Below are positions 15,010 to 23,419 of a stretch of 39,809 nt of DNA, piece after piece (the first letter of the stretch is position 1; each line of letters begins with the position of its first letter). The notes below the pieces were generated by a model. That model was not told the origin of the DNA and ran no database searches. It saw only the letters and a list, made by a program, of their open reading frames with translations. The stretch spans positions 1-39,809 of the forward strand of contig NZ_NXGX01000015.1 of the NCBI RefSeq assembly GCF_002844275.1. Reading direction: 5' to 3'. This stretch comes from Thalassospira lohafexi. Its GTDB lineage: Bacteria > Pseudomonadota > Alphaproteobacteria > Rhodospirillales > Thalassospiraceae. A program made the position numbers and the translations under genes.

Positions 15010-15984
15010 TTACGCTTTGCCAACACCATGACGCGCGCGGTTAGACACGGTCATGTTGCACTGGTTGATGATCGGGATGACAACAGCGTCCTGATTGAGG
15101 CTCGATTTTTCCTCAAGCGTCGACATGTTGGCGTCCTTGTGAGTGGTCACGCCGATGTAATCCGTGGTCAGGAAATACATGTGATTGTCCGGCATGCCTG
15201 AATCGCTGCTGTCATAGACAACGTCGGCGGTTTTGTACTTCAGCGACACGAAACCACCCTTGCCCTCATCCGAAGACGTGTAACGCTTCAGATCGGTCAG
15301 GGATTCTTCGTAGAAGGTGAAGTAATTCTGATCCATCAGGATCAGGTCTGGTTTGTCTTCGCCGCGAACCAGTTCAAGCCACAGCGGAAGCATCAGGCTC
15401 TGAATGGTCGATGAGGACGGGGTAATCCCGGCCCCACCCTGAAGCGGGGAAGCTGCGGACTGAACAACGTTCTGCCACCACGCATAGGTGGTAGAATTGA
15501 TACCCCCAACCGTGCCGGTGCCTGCGTCTGACACCAAGGCCTGAAGGCCATTGATCTGGTTGGTTGCGGTGCCGTCCGAATACACGTCCTGAGACATGTT
15601 GTTCTTGAATGTGCGAATGGCGTTCTTCACACGGCTTTTTGCCAGCTTGATAATCTGGTTTTTGCCGCTGTTGTTGCGAAGTTCGGTACCATTCGCTGTA
15701 ACGTGAACCGCCTGGTTCTTCCAGTCGAACTTTGCCGACGTGAAGACATCAGACGGGTTGATGTTGAGAACGTCGTAGCCGGAATAACGCTGATAGGTCG
15801 AGTTTTCAGCGTATTCCAGCGGGATTGCGATTTCGTAGCCGCCGTCGATGATTTCCATCATCTTCTTCTGCTTGAGACGGCTGAGAAGCGCGTTGTTGTT
15901 GGAAACGATATCGGAAAGCTCTTTGCCGTGCTGGCGCAGAGTGGTGGTCACCATCTCGGTGAACACTGCATTTGGTGAAGCCAT
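15010..15984 (-). CDS. Major capsid protein
   Basis: A 324-residue protein without signal peptide. It begins SPNAVFTEMVTTTLRQHGKELSDIV with a helical N-arm and continues as a mixed alpha/beta protein (RTFKNNMSQDVYSDG, then the region PDLILMDQNYFTFYEESL), consistent with an HK97-fold coat. It directly follows an acidic scaffold-like gene and precedes a decoration-like gene, the usual head-gene order. The name rests on gene order plus recalled similarity to phage coat proteins of this length. Confidence 0.85.
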   Translation of the reverse strand: MASPNAVFTEMVTTTLRQHGKELSDIVSNNNALLSRLKQKKMMEIIDGGYEIAIPLEYAENSTYQRYSGYDVLNINPSDVFTSAKFDWKNQAVHVTANGTELRNNSGKNQIIKLAKSRVKNAIRTFKNNMSQDVYSDGTATNQINGLQALVSDAGTGTVGGINSTTYAWWQNVVQSAASPLQGGAGITPSSSTIQSLMLPLWLELVRGEDKPDLILMDQNYFTFYEESLTDLKRYTSSDEGKGGFVSLKYKTADVVYDSSDSGMPDNHMYFLTTDYIGVTTHKDANMSTLEEKSSLNQDAVVIPIINQCNMTVSNRARHGVGKA

Positions 15985-16001
15985 GATTTACCTCTTGGCG
16001 A

Positions 16002-17096
16002 TTAGCCCGTAAGGCGCTCTCCAACTGCATCCAATGTTTCTTCCCAGCTTTTCCCTGCCGTTTCGACAGGCTCCCCGCGTCCTTTAACGTTCCCTTTGGC
16101 CGCGCGTTTGGCTTCCTTGGCAGCTTTGGATTTCTCCGCTGTCTGCTTTTGGGCTGTCTGATCGCGTTCAGCCTTCAGGATGGCGTCTCGGGTGGTCGGG
16201 TTGCCCCATACCGCTTTGTCGTAACACTGCTTGAGCAGGTCGGCGACGGGTGCGGTCGGGTTGGCCTGTTTAACGGCAGGCAGCATTGTCTTGATATCGT
16301 CAAACACCGCTTCAAAATGCGGGTGGGCCGGTTTGCCGTCGGCTCCCGTTGCGCTGGCGAATGAGTCGATATCAGAAACGATCCGGTCAGTTTCGGACTG
16401 CTGCTGTTGCTGCTGGAAATTACGGATGAAGTTGTCGTGTGCCTGTAACTGGGCTTGAATGTGCGGATTGACGGGTGCGGGTTGCCCCTCGCCGTCGACC
16501 AGTGACTGAAGATCGACACCGTAGGCCTGTGCGATCTGCTGCAATCCCCCGACGGGGTCACGCTGAAGATACGCATCAGCCGCCACCAAACGCTGCACAC
16601 CAACAGCCGGGGGAATCCCGTTCTGCTGCCATGCCGACATGACAGGCGACAAAGCCTGTTCCATCTCGGACGTTTGCTGACGAAGTGTCGAAAGTTCCTG
16701 CCCTTTCTGCGCAATGCCGCGTTCGAAATCGCTTTCCCGCTTCAGCACTTCCTGCTGTACCTCGGGTGGAAGCTCTGCGAACTTGGCTTTTGCTTCAGCA
16801 GACCATGAAACAGGCGGGTCGATGGCCTCAACGGGTTCGGCCTCGCCTTCTTCTTCGGGCTGGTCTGTATCCTCCGCCTCATCGGCGGCTCCTTCCTCGG
16901 CGGGCTCGTCTTCGACGTGGGCCTCGTCCTCGGCTGATTCCTTCTTGGCAAACCGACCGCCTTCATCGCGGCTCGGGCCAGTATCTTCTTCGCCCGTTGG
17001 CTCGTCGGCTTCTGTGATCTGATCATAGATCGCATCCATCGAGTCAAACGGGTCTGTTACGTCGGTGCTGCCACCGTCGTTCAAATTCGGGTCCAT
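16002..17096 (-). CDS. Scaffolding protein
   Basis: A 364-residue, very acidic N-terminal half (EDEPAEEGAADEAEDTDQPE) and a helical, Gln-rich middle (NFIRNFQQQQQQSETDR), ending in a Lys/Arg-rich stretch (KAAKEAKRAAKGNVKGR) and WEETLDAVGERL. Acidic, helical, low-complexity proteins between portal and coat are scaffolds. The basic C-terminus would bind the coat, as in P22 gp8. It would leave the procapsid during packaging. Confidence 0.8.
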   Translation of the reverse strand: MDPNLNDGGSTDVTDPFDSMDAIYDQITEADEPTGEEDTGPSRDEGGRFAKKESAEDEAHVEDEPAEEGAADEAEDTDQPEEEGEAEPVEAIDPPVSWSAEAKAKFAELPPEVQQEVLKRESDFERGIAQKGQELSTLRQQTSEMEQALSPVMSAWQQNGIPPAVGVQRLVAADAYLQRDPVGGLQQIAQAYGVDLQSLVDGEGQPAPVNPHIQAQLQAHDNFIRNFQQQQQQSETDRIVSDIDSFASATGADGKPAHPHFEAVFDDIKTMLPAVKQANPTAPVADLLKQCYDKAVWGNPTTRDAILKAERDQTAQKQTAEKSKAAKEAKRAAKGNVKGRGEPVETAGKSWEETLDAVGERLTG

Positions 17097-17117
17097 GAGT
17101 TGCGCTCCTTAAGGGAT

Positions 17118-17408
17118 TTAGACCGGCATCATCTTGTCAACGGCCCGGTCGACCGCTGTGTTGAAAGCTTCTTCGCTGCGCTTGGGAGCTTCTCGGGTTT
17201 CCCCGGGCTCAAGCACACGGCAGTTGTGCTGCTTCAGGTTCTCGCGGTGTTCGCGTTTTCCGTCGACACTTCGGCCGGTAATAGGGCAGTCATAGGCCTG
17301 ATAATCCGATGCGATGTACGGCCCGGAACGTGGCGCAGGCGGTGCATCAAGGTCGATTTCGTAGCATTTGCGGGTTTCGGGATCATACCGATAACGTTTA
17401 CGCGCCAT
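17118..17408 (-). CDS. Small conserved podovirus head-region protein
   Basis: A 96-residue protein. The section SDYQAYDCPITGRSVDGKREHRENLKQHNCRV (about 34-65) is a recurrent phage text with CPITG and H-x-x-L-x-x-H-x-C, which looks like a compact metal-binding unit (Cys, His, His, Cys). It overlaps the portal gene end by 11 bases. Function unknown; probably a minor head or assembly protein. Confidence 0.65.
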   Translation of the reverse strand: MARKRYRYDPETRKCYEIDLDAPPAPRSGPYIASDYQAYDCPITGRSVDGKREHRENLKQHNCRVLEPGETREAPKRSEEAFNTAVDRAVDKMMPV

Positions 17409-19518
17409 TGATCGGGTATCCTTGTGGCTGCGTGGCTTCTACCGCCTTCATTTGAAGGTCAATGCCAAGTTCCCGCATCTTCATGCGATGTTCTTCTGCC
17501 TTGAATTGCGCTTCCATCTGCATCTGCTGCATCTTCAGTTGCGCCTCGGTTTCGGACTGCTGCGTCTCAAGCTCGATCTTGCGCAACTCAACCTGCATTT
17601 TCTTCTCTTCAAGCTGTTGCTGTTGCTGCTGCATGGCCTGCTGCTGCTTTGCCTGTTCGGCCTGCTCAGGTGAAGGTTCTCCGAGTTCTTCCAGCTTGCT
17701 TTCGACCTCGCGCCCGAGTTTGAAGCGGCGAACGGCGGCAAGCAGCATTGACACTGCAACGTCCTTGGTCAGCACTCCGGACTGAACCATTGGCGCAACG
17801 CCTTGGATGTATTGCGTGACGGCTGCCAGCAACTGAGTGACGTTCTCTTTGTCCCGCTCGGCATCCCCTGAAATCGTGCTGTCGGTTTCGATATCAATGC
17901 GGAAATTGCGCATTGCGTCATCACGAAGCAGCGCCATAACGTCATCGATGCTTGGCTGCTTGAGAATTTCCTCGGCCTTTGGATCGGCGGGCTGTTGGCT
18001 CTGTTGTGCGACCGCCAGCATCGTCTGTGCCTGCTGCTGCTCCATGGCGGATGGAAGCTGAACGCCTGTCATCATGGTGAAGGTGTCAGGCTGGAACCGC
18101 TCGGCCATGATCTCGCAAGCAATGCGGATCAGGTCGCGGGCGAAACGCTGCACTTCACGCTGGCGCTTTTGAAGGCGGATGCTGCCCCATTGCGCCTTGA
18201 TGCTTTGAGCCGTGGCTGTCTCACTGGCAACGGACGACCCGCGCAGAATGTCAGAAATCCCCATGATTTCGTAAATCTGCTGCTTGACCGCCTCAGCTTC
18301 CATGCGAACGTATTGAAGGGCTTGCGCCATCTTCTCGATGGGTAACATCCACAGGTGATCGCTCAGGCTTCCGCCGCTGTTCGACAGAAATTCCGTCATC
18401 TGTTCAGCCGGAACAAACTCGCCGTCTTCAATGCTTTCGATATCCCAAAGCTCACTGATCCGGCTATCTGCCACACCGGCCGCTTTCATCGCCTTCACGA
18501 TACGGCCTGCGCGTTTTTCCAGAGTGTCTAGTTTCTGGGCGTGGGCCTTGTAGAAATGATACGGCGGAATGAACTTGAGATTTCCGGTATGCTCTACAGC
18601 AAACAAAGGCTTCGGGATCGGGAAGAACCCGGCCAGCTTCAGCGGGTCTTCGTCCTGCTGCAAGGGCTGCTTGGCATAGGTCGTGCAGATCCAGTAAACG
18701 GTGCGCGTCTCTTTGCACCAGATTTCCCAAATCTCGGCCCGGCGCACATTGTCTTCCGGCTTGGTGTCCTGCTCTTTGCCGTCTCCGGTTACATTGGCTG
18801 AAAACGTGATGGTTTTGGCAAGTTCGGCTCCGCCTTGGAATTTGTCCTTTACGTCGTCTTTGGTCAGGAAATGGCGGAAACCGACCCACGGCACATCAAC
18901 CCAACGACGGGCCGGGCCATGGATAAAATCATCATAGTTGACCGTCTCGAACTCGATTTCTTCATAAACAAGTTCGTCGTCCGCCTCCTCACCTTCGCCA
19001 TATGCGGCTGCGGCGGATGGGGAGTGATCCAGACCATCCGCCGCGCCTTCCTCCGTGCCATCGGCAGGAGCGCCAGCCGCTGACCGGAAGAACGGGGTGT
19101 ACCGGACGCGGGCAACGCTTCTGCCTGCAAGTTCGAGATCATAGGCAGCCGCCGTCATGATGGTGTCGAAGTCTGCGGCCTCAAGGGTGTAAGACGTGCC
19201 GCGTTCAAGCATTTCAGCAGCCTCACGGCCTACTGGGTCTTTGTCGCGGAAACGGCGGCGAATATCAGGCGTCGGCGTCTGACCGTACAAAGAGGGAACA
19301 ATCGTTTCGACGTTCGAATACAGGACGTTAAAGTCCATGTTGTCTTCGCTGTCGCCTTCTTCCTCGGCGCGGTACCGGTCAATCGCCTCTTTTGCCAGCT
19401 TGCGCGGGTCTTCCTCACGCTTAAGAGCGGTCGAAATCTCGCGTTTCCAGTGCGCAACGATAGATTCCGGGCTTTTACCGGCCTCTTTCACACCGTCGTT
19501 GGTTTTGACTTCATCCAT
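17398..19518 (-). CDS. Portal protein, P22-like size and pattern
   Basis: A 706-residue protein, close to the P22 portal in length. N-terminal wing region with IVAHWKREISTALKREEDP, an acidic insert (EEGAADGLDHSPSAAAAYGE), then VDVPWVGFRHFLTKDDVKD and crown helices (QIYEIMGISDILRG, RLQKRQREVQRFARDLIRI). The C-terminus is a long Gln-rich coiled coil (KQQQAMQQQQQQLEEKKMQ), a barrel-like extension as in P22. The portal forms the dodecameric DNA gate. The ATG at 19518 overlaps the terminase stop (TGATG). Confidence 0.88.
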   Translation of the reverse strand: MDEVKTNDGVKEAGKSPESIVAHWKREISTALKREEDPRKLAKEAIDRYRAEEEGDSEDNMDFNVLYSNVETIVPSLYGQTPTPDIRRRFRDKDPVGREAAEMLERGTSYTLEAADFDTIMTAAAYDLELAGRSVARVRYTPFFRSAAGAPADGTEEGAADGLDHSPSAAAAYGEGEEADDELVYEEIEFETVNYDDFIHGPARRWVDVPWVGFRHFLTKDDVKDKFQGGAELAKTITFSANVTGDGKEQDTKPEDNVRRAEIWEIWCKETRTVYWICTTYAKQPLQQDEDPLKLAGFFPIPKPLFAVEHTGNLKFIPPYHFYKAHAQKLDTLEKRAGRIVKAMKAAGVADSRISELWDIESIEDGEFVPAEQMTEFLSNSGGSLSDHLWMLPIEKMAQALQYVRMEAEAVKQQIYEIMGISDILRGSSVASETATAQSIKAQWGSIRLQKRQREVQRFARDLIRIACEIMAERFQPDTFTMMTGVQLPSAMEQQQAQTMLAVAQQSQQPADPKAEEILKQPSIDDVMALLRDDAMRNFRIDIETDSTISGDAERDKENVTQLLAAVTQYIQGVAPMVQSGVLTKDVAVSMLLAAVRRFKLGREVESKLEELGEPSPEQAEQAKQQQAMQQQQQQLEEKKMQVELRKIELETQQSETEAQLKMQQMQMEAQFKAEEHRMKMRELGIDLQMKAVEATQPQGYPINGA

Positions 19519-20891
19519 CAATAGCGGCTCTTTCTGCTACGCGAGTTTCGGGCGATCATCTGGTGAATGGTCATCTGCGTTTGGCTGGCTGGCGGCGTGG
19601 GCTCTTGCGGGACTTCCTCCACGATTTCCTGCCAAGACATGGCGAGATACCGGAAAGCGTCCGCGATGTGCGACGTCCAGTCGTGAACCTCATTTGCCCG
19701 GAAATTCTTCTTGCTGTCGTCCCATTCACGGCGGTACTGCTCAAGTCCTGCAAGGCCCAATTCCTCGCAGCGGCTATGGAAATAGCACCGCGACAAAGTG
19801 CGGCGAACCGCGTTGATGCCGTCCAGTTTCTTGTGGTCAGGGACGACTTTCGGGTTAAGCCCGCAGTCAAGCATTGTTTCAATGCGTCCGCGCTTCATGC
19901 CCCAGTGTTTTTGTTTGGCATCGTGCGGGACAAAGTCCGTTCCGCTGATCCATCCGTATTCATCGTTCTTCGCGTGGATCATTTCCGCGAATACTTCCGG
20001 GTCGCTCTCACCGGGCTTGCTGTAACAGTCCAGAATGTGCAACCCGGTACCGACCACCTGAAACCACCAGATGCTGGTGTCGTCCCGTGTTCCTAAGTCC
20101 CAGGCGCGATGAACCGGCAGGCCTTCAACGGCTTTAATGTTCGGGCTTATCCGTCCTTCCTTACGCAGCTTGACCATCTCGCGGGCATAGAACGCACCAA
20201 GGATCGCGGCGTTAAAGCTGCATTCGTATTCCTGATCGAACTGGGCTTGCCCCAAGTCCTCGCCATAGAGCGCGATGTATTCTTTCAGGCTTTCGTCAAG
20301 CTGATCAGGGGTCAGCGCCCCCGTATCATGGACCGTTGATACCTCGGCAAACCAGCGCGGGTTGTCCTTCGCCATCTGATACATGCTGTGGGCATGGTTG
20401 CGACCGCGTGGCGTGGTAATGAATGCCGCGAAGCCGTTGTTTTCCTCGACCATCGGGCGGATGTAGCCCCAAGCCGAGGGATTGGCCAAAGCCCACTCCG
20501 AGAAGACGACGCCAGCCACACCAGCGCCAACCAGTGCATTGTATCGATCCGACCCGACAAGCTGCCATGTGCTGCCGTTCTTGAAGCGGATGAACATTTC
20601 CTGCTCATTGGTGCTTTCGCGAACAGCTTGCGGAAAGGCTTCATCAATCCTTCTTTTGCCGGTGTGCGGATTAACAGCGGTCCAGAGTGCTTTGCGGGCC
20701 TGAGCGTATTCAGGCAGACAGTGCCAGTACGACCCAACCCGCTTGTGCGCTAACTCACATGTTGCTGTGAGGGTGATTTCGTCCTTGCCCCATCGGCGGT
20801 GTGCAATCTCGATGGCCCGTGCGCCGGGGGTGTTGACCATGTATTCGTGGAAGCTGCGCTGATACCATCTGATCTTCCGGATGACATTCAT
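19518..20891 (-). CDS. terL: Terminase large subunit
   Basis: A 457-residue ATPase-nuclease that pumps DNA into the procapsid. HRRWGKDE (31-38) occupies the Walker A place with Asp after the lysine instead of Thr/Ser. VVFSEW (128-133) is the Walker B with Ser before Glu. FITTPRGRNH (near 155-165) follows as motif III. RuvC-like nuclease acids lie in RAWDLGTRDDTSI and HDWTSHIADAFRY. Members of this family that I recall keep the same 'GKD' pattern. It follows the small subunit by 3 bases. Confidence 0.9.
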   Translation of the reverse strand: MNVIRKIRWYQRSFHEYMVNTPGARAIEIAHRRWGKDEITLTATCELAHKRVGSYWHCLPEYAQARKALWTAVNPHTGKRRIDEAFPQAVRESTNEQEMFIRFKNGSTWQLVGSDRYNALVGAGVAGVVFSEWALANPSAWGYIRPMVEENNGFAAFITTPRGRNHAHSMYQMAKDNPRWFAEVSTVHDTGALTPDQLDESLKEYIALYGEDLGQAQFDQEYECSFNAAILGAFYAREMVKLRKEGRISPNIKAVEGLPVHRAWDLGTRDDTSIWWFQVVGTGLHILDCYSKPGESDPEVFAEMIHAKNDEYGWISGTDFVPHDAKQKHWGMKRGRIETMLDCGLNPKVVPDHKKLDGINAVRRTLSRCYFHSRCEELGLAGLEQYRREWDDSKKNFRANEVHDWTSHIADAFRYLAMSWQEIVEEVPQEPTPPASQTQMTIHQMIARNSRSRKSRY

Positions 20892-20894
20892 CGA

Positions 20895-21299
20895 TCAGCC
20901 TTTCGGCTTGCCCTCGTAAACGGTCGTGAACTGGACCGGCCCGCCACCATCGCCGCCGTGTTCGTGCTTGTTGCGATCTTCCCAACCGAAGTTGTTCTTG
21001 AGGTCGAAGATGATTCCGACCTTCTGACCTTCTGCCGAGATCAGGCTTTCATTGCGCTGCACCTCAATCCGCAGCTTGGCCATGCCGATAACGTCACAAT
21101 AGGCCCCATCGTCGTACTGCTCGTACTGCCAGAGCATGCCCCGGCTATGAAAGCCGAGATGCAGGCACAGGCCGGGCACGGTGTAAGGCTTGTTCTTCGT
21201 GTCACACTTCTGGAAATATTCCTTGATCCCGTCAACCATGGATTCCGGCGTGGGATAACGGCGTTTGCGGCCTAGTTCTGCGGGTTCTTTGGCGGTCAT
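20895..21299 (-). CDS. terS: Terminase small subunit
   Basis: A 134-residue protein with a basic N-terminus (GRKRRYPTPESMVDGIKEYF), an HTH-like centre (YTVPGLCLHLGFHSRGMLWQ) and a conserved-looking tail (IIFDLKNNFGWEDRNKHEHGG). This pattern is typical of phage DNA-packaging proteins of the gp3/terS kind that recognise the pac site. It sits directly upstream of terL and overlaps the preceding gene by ATGA. Confidence 0.8.
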   Translation of the reverse strand: MTAKEPAELGRKRRYPTPESMVDGIKEYFQKCDTKNKPYTVPGLCLHLGFHSRGMLWQYEQYDDGAYCDVIGMAKLRIEVQRNESLISAEGQKVGIIFDLKNNFGWEDRNKHEHGGDGGGPVQFTTVYEGKPKG

Positions 21300-21655
21300 T
21301 TCACAACCCTCACCGGCTTGGTCCTGTACATTATGGCTTGATGATAATTCTCTGGGTATGCGCGAACAAAGACTGCGAGGTCTTCTGGGTCAGTGAATGG
21401 CTCCTCGCCCTCTCTCGACAGGCGCTCAACCAATACGCCGCCGCCATCGCAAGAGATCCCAAAGTCCATGAAGTGCCAGCCAGCAAATATCCGGTTGTCT
21501 TCCTTCTTCCGTCGAACGAGGGAATCGAAGTACAGGCGGCAAAACTCATCTGCGCGGCCATCGGGCATTTCAATGAAGTCATCGCCAGCTTCGATATGCT
21601 TAAGCGCGATGTCCTCGAAATCTGACCAGTCGTCGGTTTCGAGTGCGTAGGTCAT
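21296..21655 (-). CDS. Protein of unknown function before terminase
   Basis: A 119-residue acidic protein (WSDFEDIALKHIEAGDDFIEM, DFGISCDGGGVLVERL). The ATG at 21655 overlaps the previous stop (TGATG) and was preferred over the GTG four codons upstream. Family not recognised. It is coupled to terS and is thus part of the late operon. Confidence 0.65.
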   Translation of the reverse strand: MTYALETDDWSDFEDIALKHIEAGDDFIEMPDGRADEFCRLYFDSLVRRKKEDNRIFAGWHFMDFGISCDGGGVLVERLSREGEEPFTDPEDLAVFVRAYPENYHQAIMYRTKPVRVVK

Positions 21656-21834
21656 CACGCCCACCACAAATCGAACGCACTACGAAACGCGTCCGCCTTC
21701 CGTTGGAACTTGAGCATTTTCAAGTACGAGCCAGCCGCGTAATCATGACGACCCCAAACTGAATGCATGAAGCCGCGCATTTTGTGGCGGTCGCTGTCTC
21801 GCCGGTCGAACTCAAGATCATCAGTTATTGCCAT
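21655..21834 (-). CDS. Small protein of unknown function
   Basis: A 59-residue soluble protein, basic and Trp/Phe-rich (FMHSVWGRHDYAAGSYLKML, DAFRSAFDLWWA). The ATG at 21834 overlaps the previous stop (TGATG). Family not recognised. Both neighbours overlap in the same way, so the run is translationally coupled. Confidence 0.6.
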   Translation of the reverse strand: MAITDDLEFDRRDSDRHKMRGFMHSVWGRHDYAAGSYLKMLKFQRKADAFRSAFDLWWA

Positions 21835-22016
21835 CACTGCACCGAACATTTAGGGCACGGGCAGGAAATGAAGCGCGGCGCATTCTTGTCGTCATCGCTG
21901 GCGGCACGGTCATATGCTTCATTCGCACAAACCAGCCGCCCCTTACCGACAAGCCTGCTTCCGTTAATCAAAGCCTTATCGAATGCCTTGCGCTGCTCTG
22001 GGGTCAATCGGATCAT
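21834..22016 (-). CDS. Small Cys-containing protein of unknown function
   Basis: A 60-residue protein: a helical front (LTPEQRKAFDKALINGSRL), then VCANEAYDRAAS and a C-terminal ISCPCPKCSVQ. The CPCPKC cluster with the earlier Cys could bind metal. The ATG at 22016 overlaps the stop of the upstream gene. Function unknown. Confidence 0.6.
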   Translation of the reverse strand: MIRLTPEQRKAFDKALINGSRLVGKGRLVCANEAYDRAASDDDKNAPRFISCPCPKCSVQ

Positions 22017-22837
22017 CACATATAAACAACCCCACGGCCTGCCTGCGTGAACCCCGGACGGTTCAATAGCATTTGGGCAAGCTGCTGGGTTTGCTCCTGT
22101 TGCGTTGGTTGCGGTTGAGGCTGCGCGTTCTGGACAAGCGGTTGACGGTCTTCGTTCTGCCCGCCAGTGACCGGCCCCTGATACTGCGGCCCTTGCGTCA
22201 GAGCCGGACCTTGTGGGGCTTGCTGCTCTGGCGCATCCGTCGCGCCGGGCGCTCCACCAATGAAATCATCAATCGTGCCATTGCCCGCCATACCTGACAG
22301 GTTGTTGAAGCTGTCGGCCATGCCAAGCATCTGCGCCCCTGCGCTTAAAGGTGCAGCCCCACCAGCGAGGCCGGACAGGCCGGACAACGCAGCCGAGCCA
22401 TATTTCCCGTCGCGAATACCGATGCCAGCGGAATAGAGCCCACCAAGAACGGGGCCACCAGCGGCATAGGCTAAGCCTTTTGCAGCAGGGCTGCCCGCGA
22501 AATCCCAATCAGTCTCGGCGTATGGTGAAAGGTTCGCGGCGGACAGGGTTGGTGCCACCTCTTTGCGCCCGATCAGGCTGCCGAGGCGATCACCGAATGA
22601 TTTGTCTGCAAAGTCGGTGTATCGGTCGAGGAAAGACTGTGTCGCTGGTGCGGTTGCGGTTGACAGGTTGCCGTAGCCAGCTTGTTGCAGGCTTTGCGCC
22701 ATCTGCTGGCGGGCTTTCTTCTCACGGTCGCTGGCGTTGTCGCCTTGACTGCCCATGCCATAGCCGCCACTGCCCCGCGAAGCACCGCCGCTCGGATCGT
22801 CGCCGCCGTATGAACCTGAACCACCAAGACTAGGCAT
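22016..22837 (-). CDS. Gly/Gln-rich virion-like protein upstream of terminase
   Basis: A 273-residue protein, Gly/Ser-rich at the start (PSLGGSGSYGGDDPSGGASR), with Gly/Ala-rich hydrophobic helices in the middle (LAYAAGGPVLGGLYSAGIG, LSGLSGLAGGAAPLSAGAQ) and a Gln/Pro-rich tail (QPQPQPTQQEQTQQLAQML). The composition resembles ejection or virion-internal proteins. It is the first sizeable gene of the late operon, before terminase. Possibly a minor structural protein; function inferred only from composition. Confidence 0.6.
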   Translation of the reverse strand: MPSLGGSGSYGGDDPSGGASRGSGGYGMGSQGDNASDREKKARQQMAQSLQQAGYGNLSTATAPATQSFLDRYTDFADKSFGDRLGSLIGRKEVAPTLSAANLSPYAETDWDFAGSPAAKGLAYAAGGPVLGGLYSAGIGIRDGKYGSAALSGLSGLAGGAAPLSAGAQMLGMADSFNNLSGMAGNGTIDDFIGGAPGATDAPEQQAPQGPALTQGPQYQGPVTGGQNEDRQPLVQNAQPQPQPTQQEQTQQLAQMLLNRPGFTQAGRGVVYM

Positions 22838-22840
22838 CGA

Positions 22841-22957
22841 TCAGCCCTTCCAATACTTAAACTTGCGCCAGCCCTTGCGGACCTGCACAACCGGCCACGC
22901 CACAACGCACAGCATCAGGAACGCGAGGCCTCTGAGGAATCCGCTGGTGTTGTCCAT
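22841..22957 (-). CDS. 38-residue single-TM protein, first late-operon gene
   Basis: A tiny gene with GGAGG 5 bases before its ATG at 22957, ending 3 bases before the next gene. The protein is MDNTSGFLRG followed by one membrane segment (about 11-25, LAFLMLCVVAWPVVQV) and a basic Trp/Lys tail (RKGWRKFKYWKG). Membrane protein of N-out/C-in type by charge. Function unknown. Confidence 0.6.
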   Translation of the reverse strand: MDNTSGFLRGLAFLMLCVVAWPVVQVRKGWRKFKYWKG

Positions 22958-23006
22958 CACGACCTCCAAAGAAAACGGCGGGACGCTCTCACGTCACCGC
23001 CGCTAT

Positions 23007-23049
23007 GTTGCAACCCCACAGTGGAACTATGGGACGTTGCGGCCCCACA
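23007..23049. repeat. Direct repeat GTTGCnnCCCCACA
   Basis: Two 14-base units, 23007-23020 and 23036-23049, differ only at two adjacent positions (AA versus GG) and are 29 bases apart, about three helical turns. They lie between the leader terminator and the first late gene. A protein-binding or RNA role is possible; nothing else identifies them. Confidence 0.4.
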
Positions 23050-23085
23050 TCCTGCGGGGCTGTTATGCCCGGTTGAGGACGGCCA

Positions 23086-23118
23086 AAGAAAAACCCGCGC
23101 CGAACTTAATCGGGCGGG
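23086..23118 (-). terminator. Leader terminator (tR'-like)
   Basis: Minus strand: CCCGCCCGA pairs with TCGGCGCGGG (9 bp, one bulged G; loop TTAAGT), followed by TTTTTC (23093-23088). It lies about 270 bases after the promoter at 23382-23410 and before the first late gene. Confidence 0.75.
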
Positions 23119-23381
23119 CTGAATAAAGGGCTGGCGCTGTTTGTTTCACCGTTTCCGGGTATCCCGTTGCCAGCCGGGAACATCCTACTACACGGTTATG
23201 CCGCGTTCAGATGTTGGGGCTTCGTGCGGTTTGGCTAAGGAGAACTGCAATTATAAGCGCGATCCGGTCTGCCAGCCGGGCGATGTGGCAACTAGGGCCA
23301 TCCGCTCCCCGATCTATCGATCCTCCGCACGAATCAAAAAGCGCCCGGTTTCCCGAAGCGCAATTCTCAAATCTTGCATAA

Positions 23382-23410
23382 AGTGTACTCCTGCGGTCAC
23401 CGCAAGTCAA
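23382..23410 (-). promoter_or_regulatory. Late promoter candidate (PR'-like)
   Basis: Minus strand TTGACT (23410-23405), exactly 17 bases, TACACT (23387-23382). It lies just after the stop of the PAPS-reductase-like gene and reads into the late leader. This is the best sigma70-type match seen at the early/late boundary. Confidence 0.65.
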
Positions 23411-23419
23411 GGATTTGGT

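Larger units (their letters stand above)
22958..23419. other. Long late-operon leader, no clear gene
   Basis: 462 bases without a convincing gene. It holds a minus promoter (23382-23410), a terminator (23086-23118), and a spaced repeat GTTGCnnCCCCACA (23007-23020 and 23036-23049). Two very short minus ORFs lie just after the promoter (a 21-codon one from ATG near 23377 behind AGGAG). The plan matches the PR' leader of lambda-like phages, where an antiterminator loads. Confidence 0.55.

Noticed and set aside
14062..15201. Plus-strand open frame of 379 codons opposite the decoration and coat genes
   Set aside because: It lies antisense to well-supported structural genes, has no ribosome site, and the opposite frames have coherent protein character.
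23207..23410. Minus-strand 67-codon frame in the late leader with a hydrophobic C-terminus
   Set aside because: No good start codon or ribosome site in frame; it begins inside the promoter.
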